Below, in pieces: positions 1 through 6,030 of a stretch of DNA of 19,832 bases. This stretch comes from RGIG3102 sp964507095 (lineage in GTDB: Bacteria > Bacillota > Clostridia > Oscillospirales > Ruminococcaceae), in contig CAZDOS010000033.1 of NCBI GenBank assembly GCA_964507095.1, positions 1 to 19,832 on the forward strand, in the 5' to 3' direction. Made by a program: the position numbers and the translations under genes. Positions within the stretch are counted from its first letter, which is position 1. Every line of letters starts with the position of its first letter. A model generated the notes under the pieces. The model did not search any database, had not been told where the DNA came from, and worked only from the letters and a program-made list of their open reading frames with translations.

Positions 1-14
1 AAGATTATTACTCT

Positions 15-31
15 CACCAGCATAGCTGGTG
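15..31. repeat. short perfect inverted repeat at window edge
   Basis: Seven-base arms (CACCAGC / GCTGGTG) are separated by ATA. There is no T-run on either side that would make it a convincing intrinsic terminator. It lies beyond the terminator of the muramidase gene, so it may belong to whatever lies to the left of the window. Function is unknown. Confidence 0.4.
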
Positions 32-56
32 GATTTCTAAAGTAAACTTATACATA

Positions 57-88
57 GAAAAAGGCATGGCCGGATCGGCCATGCCTTT
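57..88 (-). terminator. Rho-independent terminator of the GH25 muramidase gene
   Basis: On the minus strand an 11-bp perfect stem (AAGGCATGGCC pairing with GGCCATGCCTT, 61-71 with 77-87) closes a 5-nt loop and runs into TTTTT at its 3' side. It begins 14 nt after the stop codon of the muramidase gene. Confidence 0.9.
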
Positions 89-101
89 ATATTGTCTATG
101 A

Positions 102-2123
102 TCAGAATGCTGCGTAGATCAGGTTCATATCGACCGCGCCGCTTATTCCGGCACACTGGCCGCTTCCTGAATACTGCCAGATATCGTAGTGATACCGGAA
201 ATCCGTTGCCCGTGCATAGTGGGCTACCCAGATGCTGTACCTTGATATCTCTGAGTAGTTGAGCTGGTAGTAGAACCATGTCTTGCTGGCATATACGCCT
301 GCAGCCCTTCCTCCGCTCCTTACGGTCTCGCAGAATGCAACTGCAATTCTCGTTCTCTGGCTCTGGCTGAGTCCGTCGGCACGTCCGCTTCTCCGCGATG
401 TTGAATACTCACTGTCGAAGTATATAGGAAGTGCAAGTCCGTAGCCTCTCGTAGCCTCAAGGCACAGGGAAGCTTCTTCGACCGCTTCCTGTGTATTTAT
501 GGCCTGCGAGAACACATACACGCCAACCTTTATGCCCGCTGCCGTCGCGCCCTGGATATTTCTCTTGAACGTAGGGTCCTCGACCAGCACGCCGCTGCCG
601 TAACCTCTGTAGCCTACCCTTATGATCGCATAGTCAATACCGCTTGCCTTGACCTTGGCCCAGTCGATATTGCCCTGGTACTTGGAAACATCTATACCGA
701 GGCGGTTGCCCATGACACCGTTGGCATCAAAGTAGTAAGTAACTCCCTGGATGACCTGCATGCCCGTGACTTTCTTTCCGTTCTTATCGAAATAGTATCT
801 CTTTCCGTTAAGGGTCTGCCAGCCGTAGTATATGGTGGTGGACTGTTCGATCTCTTCTTTATTGAACTTGTAGATGCTGTTGCCGAGCCGGTCCTTTATA
901 GGAGTCTTGTCAGAACCGTATATGTCAACTTCGACCTTAACATCCCTGTATTCAATCTCACTGCTTCCGGAACCCTGTGACGAGCTTGTCGATGAGTCGC
1001 TTGTATCGGAAGAAGTATCCGATGAAACATCACTGCCACTGGAAGGATCCGGCTGTGAAGGCTCCGAACTGCTCACCGGGTCTGATGAAGGTTCCGGTTC
1101 CGTACTGGAGCTCTCTTCAGATGATGATTCAGGTTCGCTTGATACCGGTTCACTGACTACAGGTTCAGATGACGGTTCAGGCGTGGATGACGGTTCCGGA
1201 GGAGCAGGCGGTTCCTCTGAAGACGGTGTAGGATCTGTCGGTGTCTCTGTTCCCTCATCTTCACCGGGCTCCCCGTTTCCGGTGTTAGGCGCAGAAGCAG
1301 CTTCCACCTCCTGCCTTTCCCACCTGTATCCGCTGACGGCATATCCGTCCCGGTCTACTACGATGTATACTCCGCTGGGCTGTCCGTTATCAAGCTGTAT
1401 CTCATAGTTGCCTTCCGAGTCGGCTTTTCCGCCCGAAACATATACTGGCTTGTATTTGTCTACGCTTTCTTTTCCCGGCTTGGAAGAAGATTCGACAAAC
1501 TCAACCGTATCTGTAAGCCTTTCCACCGGCGGGGCAGTAGGGGTCGCAGAATAGCCTGCGTCTTCCTTTCTGCTGTCGACCTTGCTGTCATCGACCAGCA
1601 ATTCAGATACATCCACTTCCTTATATGCGACCTTCTTCTCAACCTTGCATTCGAGCGGCTCGGTAGGTACTATATATCCCTTGAGCGGCTGAATGGTGAC
1701 ACTGTATTCGCCTCCGTCGATCTTTGTCAGTTTCAGGAATCCGTCATTAACCTTCCAGTCCTTGTTGTAGCTTCCGTTCTTTGCCTTGACGGTAAGAGTG
1801 AATTCCGGTCCGACAACAAGATTTCCCTTTTCATCGACGATCTGGACCTCCAGGTCTTCCTCGACGCTGGATGCCTTGAGCATGACTTCAACATCCGGCA
1901 ATGATTCCTCGGAAGAATATGAGGAGCTTCTTGAGACAATGGATGTCACTGAAGAAAACAGCCGTGAAAGGCTGGTGCTGTCCTTCCCGTCATATCCGGA
2001 AAGGGCGCTTGCCCGAAGCCCGACAGTCGCGACAAGCGCAACTGCGAGGACTCCGCATGCTATCTTCTGAGCATTGTTGAATCCGGAAAATGCTTCTTTG
2101 ATCTTTTCGAAAAATGATTTCAA
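102..2123 (-). CDS. exported GH25 muramidase with choline-binding-type repeats
   Basis: A 673-residue cell-wall hydrolase predicted to cleave the MurNAc-GlcNAc bond of peptidoglycan outside the cell. Visible order: a charged N-terminus; a hydrophobic segment at about 21-41 ending in ASA (signal peptide or membrane anchor); a beta-rich region at about 79-173 resembling SpaA/Cna-B-like domains; a second beta stretch at about 224-272; a Ser/Pro/Glu/Thr-rich linker (283-388); two choline-binding/glucan-binding-type repeats (YYGWQTLNGKRYYFD and GVTYYFDANGVMG, about 431-473); and a C-terminal GH25 domain from 475. GH25 hallmarks are GIDVSKYQG (D478), the acidic pair in YFDSEYS (D570, E572) and the late VDMN motif. 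The start is TTG at 2123, with GGGAG 8 nt upstream; the first ATG is at codon 81 and would remove the signal segment. The gene is monocistronic, with its own promoter and terminator. Family is certain; whether the protein is anchored or released is inference. Confidence 0.93.
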   Translation of the reverse strand: MKSFFEKIKEAFSGFNNAQKIACGVLAVALVATVGLRASALSGYDGKDSTSLSRLFSSVTSIVSRSSSYSSEESLPDVEVMLKASSVEEDLEVQIVDEKGNLVVGPEFTLTVKAKNGSYNKDWKVNDGFLKLTKIDGGEYSVTIQPLKGYIVPTEPLECKVEKKVAYKEVDVSELLVDDSKVDSRKEDAGYSATPTAPPVERLTDTVEFVESSSKPGKESVDKYKPVYVSGGKADSEGNYEIQLDNGQPSGVYIVVDRDGYAVSGYRWERQEVEAASAPNTGNGEPGEDEGTETPTDPTPSSEEPPAPPEPSSTPEPSSEPVVSEPVSSEPESSSEESSSTEPEPSSDPVSSSEPSQPDPSSGSDVSSDTSSDTSDSSTSSSQGSGSSEIEYRDVKVEVDIYGSDKTPIKDRLGNSIYKFNKEEIEQSTTIYYGWQTLNGKRYYFDKNGKKVTGMQVIQGVTYYFDANGVMGNRLGIDVSKYQGNIDWAKVKASGIDYAIIRVGYRGYGSGVLVEDPTFKRNIQGATAAGIKVGVYVFSQAINTQEAVEEASLCLEATRGYGLALPIYFDSEYSTSRRSGRADGLSQSQRTRIAVAFCETVRSGGRAAGVYASKTWFYYQLNYSEISRYSIWVAHYARATDFRYHYDIWQYSGSGQCAGISGAVDMNLIYAAF
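960..1277 (-). repeat. low-complexity Ser/Pro/Glu linker-coding tract
   Basis: Codes for residues 283-388 of the muramidase: a Pro/Glu/Ser half with repeated SSEP/PSSEP units, then a Ser/Asp/Thr half (SSDTSSDTSDSS). The DNA contains imperfect iterations of GGTTC and of TCN/GAN codons. It separates the wall-binding and catalytic part from the N-terminal domains. Such tracts often vary in length between strains by slippage. Confidence 0.75.
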
Positions 2124-2210
2124 TTCCTTTTCTCCCTGACAAGAACCAATCTGGTGAATATATCGCTGTCCCCGTGATCATAGCTGAAGGGGCATTGTAA
2201 ACATCAAATC

Positions 2211-2225
2211 TGCCTTATAAAGGCA
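2211..2225. repeat. inverted repeat in the muramidase leader
   Basis: TGCCTT and AAGGCA arms separated by 3 nt lie 86-100 nt upstream of the muramidase start, inside its predicted 5' leader. It could be an RNA hairpin or a protein-binding dyad. Confidence 0.5.
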
Positions 2226-2232
2226 CGTGTAA

Positions 2233-2253
2233 TAATGCAGATATACTGCATTA
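2233..2253. promoter_or_regulatory. operator-like dyad over the muramidase transcription start
   Basis: Perfect 8-bp arms TAATGCAG / CTGCATTA are separated by a 5-nt A/T centre. It abuts the -10 box (2253-2258) and covers the predicted transcription start near 2246, a typical repressor position. As RNA it would form a hairpin at the extreme 5' end of the message. The binding protein is unknown. Confidence 0.55.
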
Positions 2254-2281
2254 ATATATATCTTACACTGTTCTTTGTCAA
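2253..2281 (-). promoter_or_regulatory. sigma-A promoter of the muramidase gene
   Basis: The -35 box is a perfect TTGACA (2276-2281), the spacer is exactly 17 nt, and the -10 is TATATT (2253-2258, 5 of 6 matches). The predicted start near 2246 gives a leader of about 120 nt before the TTG start codon at 2123. Confidence 0.85.
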
Positions 2282-2354
2282 AAATCCATACATTGTAGTA
2301 AAAAATGGCTGTTCTTTATACTTTTTTTGTCTTAACCGGCAGTATCGTGCATAC

Positions 2355-2388
2355 AAAAAAGGACTTCCTTCAAGCAGGAAGCCCTTTT
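2355..2388 (-). terminator. Rho-independent terminator of the lipoprotein gene
   Basis: A 12-bp stem with one G-T wobble (AAAAGGGCTTCC with GGAAGTCCTTTT, minus strand) and an 8-nt loop ends in TTTTTT. It begins 22 nt after the lipoprotein stop codon. Confidence 0.9.
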
Positions 2389-2409
2389 GGATATTAGATT
2401 GTCAGCAGA

Positions 2410-3075
2410 TCATCCGAAGAATCCGATCATCTCATTCATTGCTGCGCTGTCATGGTTGGTCACCGTGAACACGATTATTGTCATGTAGTTTCCTACTTTT
2501 CTGCATGCCATGGTCTGTGAGATGGCTGTGTTGTTAGCAGTGTATTCAATGTCTATCGCACGGTAGCTCTTGCCGTTCAGGGTCAAATCGTAGATATCAC
2601 CCAGGACCATATCAGTATATGTATCCTTGATCTTGCCGGTTGATATCTTGATATAGGTATCCTCACTGATCGAAAGAGCCTTCTCGGCGGCAAGGTTCTC
2701 ATAGAGAACTCCTGTATTGTTTCCGTTATAGTAATTTACGAATGCCGTTTCAGGTATCGAAATCTGTTCCTCATAATCCTTGTCCGTCCAGGATGAAAGA
2801 TCCACATCCCGTCCGTTCATGTAGTTCCGGACAAGTTCCTCATCAGAAAGGACCGTAAAATCTGAAGTAGGCCTGATGTTAAGACCGGTTGACTCGTTCA
2901 CAAACTCCGTATAGTCGCTGTTCCATGTTCCCCTTGAGAACTTCACCGCCTCCTTTTCAGGCTGTGACTGTTCTGCAGGCTCTGCCGGCTGGACAGGCTC
3001 TGTCTTGTTTGAGCTGCATGCAGCTAAGCAGATGATAAAGGCTGCCCGGAGCAGGATGCAAAATAACTTCTTCAT
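2410..3075 (-). CDS. putative secreted lipoprotein
   Basis: A 221-residue protein with a lipoprotein signal: MKKLF start, hydrophobic core and lipobox LAAC with the lipidated Cys at residue 20. A Ser/Pro/Glu/Gln-rich tether follows (about 21-45). The rest (about 46-221) looks like one globular domain of mixed alpha/beta character, with a repeated polar/aromatic pattern near GTWNSDYTEF and a C-terminal MTIIVFTVTNHDSAAMNEM segment. I do not recognise a named family; the general look is of PsbP/DUF-type lipoproteins of clostridia. The ATG start has GGGAG a few bases upstream. It lies downstream of efp and the CD1247-type gene, separated by a hairpin, and ends at a strong terminator. Membrane-attached location is well supported; function is unknown. 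Confidence 0.85.
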   Translation of the reverse strand: MKKLFCILLRAAFIICLAACSSNKTEPVQPAEPAEQSQPEKEAVKFSRGTWNSDYTEFVNESTGLNIRPTSDFTVLSDEELVRNYMNGRDVDLSSWTDKDYEEQISIPETAFVNYYNGNNTGVLYENLAAEKALSISEDTYIKISTGKIKDTYTDMVLGDIYDLTLNGKSYRAIDIEYTANNTAISQTMACRKVGNYMTIIVFTVTNHDSAAMNEMIGFFG

Positions 3076-3092
3076 TTTAATCTCCCTTTAAA

Positions 3093-3120
3093 CATACCCT
3101 CCCGTTTCTAGGAGGGTATG
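3093..3120 (-). terminator. 10-bp hairpin between CD1247-type gene and lipoprotein gene
   Basis: Perfect 10-bp arms CATACCCTCC / GGAGGGTATG with an 8-nt loop. On the minus strand it is followed only by TTTAAA, so the T-run is too short for a textbook terminator. It begins 20 nt after the CD1247-type stop codon and ends 17 nt before the lipoprotein start codon. It may be a weak or leaky terminator, or an mRNA-processing or translation-control hairpin. Confidence 0.55.
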
Positions 3121-3139
3121 CTAAAATGTGTCTGTTTGT

Positions 3140-3592
3140 TTATTCCTTGTCTTCCTCAAGATCGTCAACGATCTCGAACTTGGTTCCGCAGTTAGGGCAT
3201 CTGCAGTCATCGGAGAAGAGGCTCTCTTCATCGATCGTCACTACTTCGCCGCACTTAGGGCATGTCACTTCATAAAGAGGATTCTCTTCATCATAATAAT
3301 CCTCGTCATCCGTTATCTCATCCCAGTCGTCATCGTCCCAGTCATCGTCATCCTCATCCTCGTCGTCATCGTAAAGAAGAGCATCCTCAACATCTGTGAG
3401 ATCCTCGTCTATGGCATCGAGTTCATCAAAAATCTGATCGATATCCGTTTCATGCCGGCTGACAGTATCTGTAACATCCTCAAGCAGGTCGATGATGGCC
3501 GCCAGGATCTTGCCCTCAGGTGTCCGGGTGTCAAGCTTTAGGCCTTCTGCCAGGCCCTGGATGTAAGCAAGCTTTTCAGTAATAGTCTTCAT
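3140..3592 (-). CDS. CD1247-type N-terminal domain protein with acidic linker and zinc ribbon
   Basis: A 150-residue protein. The N-terminal helical segment (about 1-65, beginning MKTITEKLAYIQGLAEGL) resembles the clostridial CD1247 N-terminal domain. Residues about 66-104 are almost entirely Asp/Glu with Trp and Tyr. The C-terminus has paired cysteines, CPKCGE at 111-116 and CRCPNCGT at 130-137, forming a rubredoxin/zinc-ribbon-like knuckle. The start is ATG at 3592, with AAAGGA 7 nt upstream. An upstream in-frame start giving 178 residues would run into the efp stop region and lacks SD support. It lies 25 nt downstream of efp and is probably co-transcribed. The pairing with efp is, from memory, common in clostridia. 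Zinc binding is inferred from the cysteines; the cellular role is unknown. Confidence 0.85.
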   Translation of the reverse strand: MKTITEKLAYIQGLAEGLKLDTRTPEGKILAAIIDLLEDVTDTVSRHETDIDQIFDELDAIDEDLTDVEDALLYDDDEDEDDDDWDDDDWDEITDDEDYYDEENPLYEVTCPKCGEVVTIDEESLFSDDCRCPNCGTKFEIVDDLEEDKE

Positions 3593-3617
3593 ATTCTTAT
3601 CCTTTCCCGATAACGGA

Positions 3618-4175
3618 TCAAGCGCGCTCCATGTATTCGCCGGTCCTGGTGTCGATACGGATCTCCTCGCCCTCATCGATAAAGAGAGGAACTCTGATCT
3701 CAGCGCCGGTCTCGAGTGTTGCAGGCTTCAGTGTGTTGGTGGCTGTGTTGCCCTTGAAACCAGGATCTGTCTTCGTGACCTTGAGAACTACGAAGTTAGG
3801 CGGTTCTACTCCAAAGATATTGCCCTTGTAAGAGAGGACCTTGCAGATCTCGTTCTCCTTCACGAACTTGAATGCAGGAGTGAGCCGTCTTGCATTGATC
3901 GGTATCTGCTCATAGGTCTCCATGTCCATGAATACCGAGAGATCGCCGTCATCATAAAGATACTGCATCTCTTTTCTCTCAATAAAGGCCTGTGGGAATT
4001 TGTCTGATGGGTTGTAAGTCTTTTCAACCACGCTGCCTGTAATGACGTTTCTGACCTTTGTTCTTACAAAAGCCGCGCCTTTACCTGGCTTTACATGCTG
4101 GAATTCGATAACCTGCATTACGTTACCGTCTTCTTCAAATGTTACGCCATTGCGAAAATCGCCAGCTACTACCAT
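3618..4175 (-). CDS. efp: translation elongation factor P
   Basis: A 185-residue EF-P of normal length. It binds ribosomes stalled at polyproline stretches, between the P and E sites, and promotes peptide-bond formation. The KOW-like domain I carries the conserved loop VKPGKGAAFVRTK with Lys32 at the tip, the position modified in many bacteria. Two OB domains follow, ending in the standard C-terminal signature RIDTRTGEYMERA. No EpmA/EpmB modification genes are in the window, so the modification state is unknown. ATG start, with GGAGG 8 nt upstream. First gene behind a clear promoter (4234-4262), followed 25 nt later by the CD1247-type gene. Confidence 0.98.
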   Translation of the reverse strand: MVVAGDFRNGVTFEEDGNVMQVIEFQHVKPGKGAAFVRTKVRNVITGSVVEKTYNPSDKFPQAFIERKEMQYLYDDGDLSVFMDMETYEQIPINARRLTPAFKFVKENEICKVLSYKGNIFGVEPPNFVVLKVTKTDPGFKGNTATNTLKPATLETGAEIRVPLFIDEGEEIRIDTRTGEYMERA

Positions 4176-4233
4176 AAATAACCTCCGAAAGTCAAAATCT
4201 GATTTATATATATTCTCTATATGTTTTCACTTA

Positions 4234-4262
4234 ATTTTACACTATGCGACGGCTTATTTCAA
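4234..4262 (-). promoter_or_regulatory. sigma-A promoter for efp
   Basis: TTGAAA (-35, 4257-4262), a 17-nt spacer and TAAAAT (-10, 4234-4239), each 5 of 6 to consensus. It sits between the terminator of the upstream helical-protein gene and efp, about 60 nt before the start codon. Confidence 0.75.
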
Positions 4263-4293
4263 TCCAAATCCGTCAAAAATGCGCATCGGCACT

Positions 4294-4326
4294 AAAAAAT
4301 GGCACAGCAAAAAGCGCTGTGCCATT
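4294..4326 (-). terminator. Rho-independent terminator of the helical-protein gene
   Basis: A stem of at least 10 bp (ATGGCACAGC with GCTGTGCCAT) with a 7-nt loop is followed by a T-run on the minus strand. It lies 24 nt after the stop codon at 4350 and separates this gene from the efp unit. Confidence 0.92.
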
Positions 4327-4349
4327 CTCGCGATTTCATCCGAGATCAA

Positions 4350-5036
4350 TTATTTGTCAAGGATCTCGTCTACCTTCTCCTCGACAGCTTCCTTTGCATT
4401 GTCAACTGCTGCCCGAGCATCGTCCACTGCATCAAGTGCGGCTTCCTTTACGTCTTCCTTGACCTCTTCGACGCCGACAGCGACCTCAACGGCCTTCTCC
4501 TCGACACCGGCTCTGACCTTGTCGAAATACTCGTCGATGTCGTCCTTCATGTCAAGGACCTTCTCCTCTGCCTTGTCAGCAAGATCGTCAGCCTCAAGCT
4601 TGATCTCAAGTGCGCCTTCCTCAGCCTTTGCTGCCAGATCGTCAGCTGCCTTTTCGATATCAGCGATGGAGAAATCGTCAACCTTCTCCTTGAGGCCTTC
4701 GATCTTCTTCTCTATGGCGCTGATGTCATCGACATACTGCGCTACCAGGTCATCGTTCTTCTCGCCTGTCTTTGCAAGCGTGTATACGAGAGCGCCGAGC
4801 TGTCTGTAAGCCTTGTCAAGGTCCTTTGTCAGAGTCATCTCCTCGACCTTCTTCTTGCTTGACTCATAGGCGTTTGAAGCAGCGGCCTGAGCCTTGTCCC
4901 AAAGATTGCCTGCTGCGTCGGCAGAATTCTTTATTGTCTCGTTCTGCTTTGCCTTCTCGATTGCTTCCTGTGCTGCGTCAACAGCCTTGTCCGTGAACTT
5001 TGCAACACTTTCAGCGATATTGTCAAATAATCCCAT
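4350..5036 (-). CDS. Ala/Glu/Lys/Asp-rich, all-helical protein of unknown function
   Basis: A 228-residue, soluble, highly charged protein with almost no Cys, Trp, Pro or His, predicted to be alpha-helical or coiled-coil nearly throughout. Residues about 1-65 (MGLFDNIAESVAKFTDKAVD onward) form amphipathic helices. Residues about 67-115 (LDKAYRQLGALVYTLAKTGE, ending in a KKIEGLKEKV helix) resemble a short helical module seen in clostridial zinc-ribbon/membrane proteins. Residues about 120-228 are repetitive AADDLAAKAEE / EVKEDVKEAALDAV blocks like those of apolipoprotein- or LEA-like sequences. There is no signal peptide or membrane segment. ATG with AAGGAG upstream. The gene has its own -10 box and strong terminator, so it looks monocistronic. 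A stress, scaffold or membrane-surface role is conceivable, but nothing in the sequence settles it. Confidence 0.85.
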   Translation of the reverse strand: MGLFDNIAESVAKFTDKAVDAAQEAIEKAKQNETIKNSADAAGNLWDKAQAAASNAYESSKKKVEEMTLTKDLDKAYRQLGALVYTLAKTGEKNDDLVAQYVDDISAIEKKIEGLKEKVDDFSIADIEKAADDLAAKAEEGALEIKLEADDLADKAEEKVLDMKDDIDEYFDKVRAGVEEKAVEVAVGVEEVKEDVKEAALDAVDDARAAVDNAKEAVEEKVDEILDK

Positions 5037-5068
5037 AGTTCATACTCCTTTGATCTAAAAGAATTTTA

Positions 5069-5074
5069 ATTATA
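5069..5074 (-). promoter_or_regulatory. candidate -10 box of the helical-protein gene
   Basis: A perfect TATAAT lies 32 nt upstream of the start codon, in an A/T-rich stretch. No good -35 box is visible at 16-18 nt, so activity may depend on an activator or on the A/T-rich upstream DNA. Confidence 0.45.
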
Positions 5075-5085
5075 CATAAGTATTT

Positions 5086-5103
5086 ATATAAACCCTGTAA
5101 GGG
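5086..5103 (-). terminator. weak terminator-like hairpin after the kinase-like gene
   Basis: A 4-bp stem (CCCT/AGGG) with a 3-nt loop is followed by TTTATAT, immediately after the TAA at 5107. It is much weaker than the other terminators here, so some read-through into the helical-protein gene is possible. Confidence 0.3.
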
Positions 5104-5106
5104 GGC

Positions 5107-6030
5107 TTATCCGTAGAATTCCTTGAGCATGGAGCCCCGGGGAACATATCCCACAGACAGGCTGTCAAGGTTATTGAAGATTTTCAGAAGCTCCTCCAGC
5201 CTCATTCCCGGAATGGAATCATCAGCATAGCCTTTGAAGTTCTGAAGTTCTGAATTCATTATTAAAAGCTCATAACTGAAAGAAGTATCAAGGATATAGT
5301 CCGCATTCGGCTTGTAGACCTTGATGTACTTGTCCTCACCCTCGCATACCTTTGGCCAGACTTCGATGGAGTTCCACGGTGAGTTTCCTCTCCGCTTGTA
5401 GTCCCTGATCATCCTTCTCAATAGCCTTATGTCTCTCGTCCGAAGGACCTTCTTGCCTCTGTAGCTGTATTCTTCTCTCGGACTTGCGTAGATCGCGAAT
5501 CTCTCATTCTCCGGAAGCTTCTCAAGCACCAGCGGATTCAGTGCGTGTATGCCTTCCACGATGAGAATGCCGTCCCCGATTTCGATCGGATCCACATCAT
5601 CCCGCCTTGTTTCAGTGGCAAAGTCGAATTTCGGGAACATTGCCTTTCCGTCTGCAAGGAGCCTGTTGACACATTCAGCGAACAGGTCGAGTTCAAGTCC
5701 GGTGACGTTTTCCAGATCCTTTGAACCGTCCTCAAGTCTCGGATATACGTCCAGGTTCTTGTAGAAATTGTCCATCGAGACGACCCGTGACTTTTTCCCC
5801 ATTCCAATGAGCTTGTCTTTCAACTTGAATGAGGATGTCGTCTTTCCTGATGAGGACGGCCCGCTCACAAGGACCACATGCCTGTCTTCCGCCACGATCT
5901 CCTTGGCCGCGGCGTAGATCCTCGACTCATACTCAAACTCACAGTGTCTGACGAAAGACCGCTTTGACTGTGCCCGTGTGTTTATGAGGCTTAGATCGAC
6001 TAGCCTTTTTGGGATCCAAATTGCTGCCAT
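5107..6030 (-). CDS. uridine kinase-like P-loop phosphotransferase, short form
   Basis: A 307-residue protein of the uridine kinase/phosphoribulokinase superfamily, probably ATP-dependent phosphorylation of a nucleoside. Walker A is GPSSSGKTT (57-65). MDNFYKN is the usual substrate-loop motif, and LIVEGIHALNP is the conserved segment after Walker B. The family's TRDIRLLRRMIRDYKRRG segment follows. Many clostridial relatives, as I recall, are about 550 residues, with TGS and tRNA-synthetase-editing-like domains before the kinase. Here only about 50 residues precede the P-loop, although the region reading VHLINTRA-like in long relatives (VDLSLINTRAQSKRSFVRHC) is present. The ATG start has GAGGT 9 nt upstream and overlaps hemZ by 31 nt. 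Last gene of the operon. The exact substrate cannot be fixed from sequence. Confidence 0.85.
   Translation of the reverse strand: MAAIWIPKRLVDLSLINTRAQSKRSFVRHCEFEYESRIYAAAKEIVAEDRHVVLVSGPSSSGKTTSSFKLKDKLIGMGKKSRVVSMDNFYKNLDVYPRLEDGSKDLENVTGLELDLFAECVNRLLADGKAMFPKFDFATETRRDDVDPIEIGDGILIVEGIHALNPLVLEKLPENERFAIYASPREEYSYRGKKVLRTRDIRLLRRMIRDYKRRGNSPWNSIEVWPKVCEGEDKYIKVYKPNADYILDTSFSYELLIMNSELQNFKGYADDSIPGMRLEELLKIFNNLDSLSVGYVPRGSMLKEFYG

Noticed and set aside
874..1407. Plus-strand frame rich in Ser/Gly/Asp
   Set aside because: It is the mirror of the Ser/Pro/Glu linker tract of the muramidase; no start context or independent support.
2124..2246. c-di-AMP (ydaO) or c-di-GMP riboswitch in the muramidase leader
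   Set aside because: I looked for the conserved cores of these classes and could not match them; the leader is kept only as an unclassified structured region.
3593..3676. 28-residue N-terminal extension of the CD1247-type protein
   Set aside because: The extension overlaps the end of efp and has no SD, whereas ATG at 3592 does and begins the conserved domain.
4042..4862. Overlapping plus-strand frames opposite the helical-protein gene
   Set aside because: Repetitive Ser/Ala/Leu translations arise from reading the Ala/Glu/Lys-rich gene backwards, and they cross a terminator and promoter.
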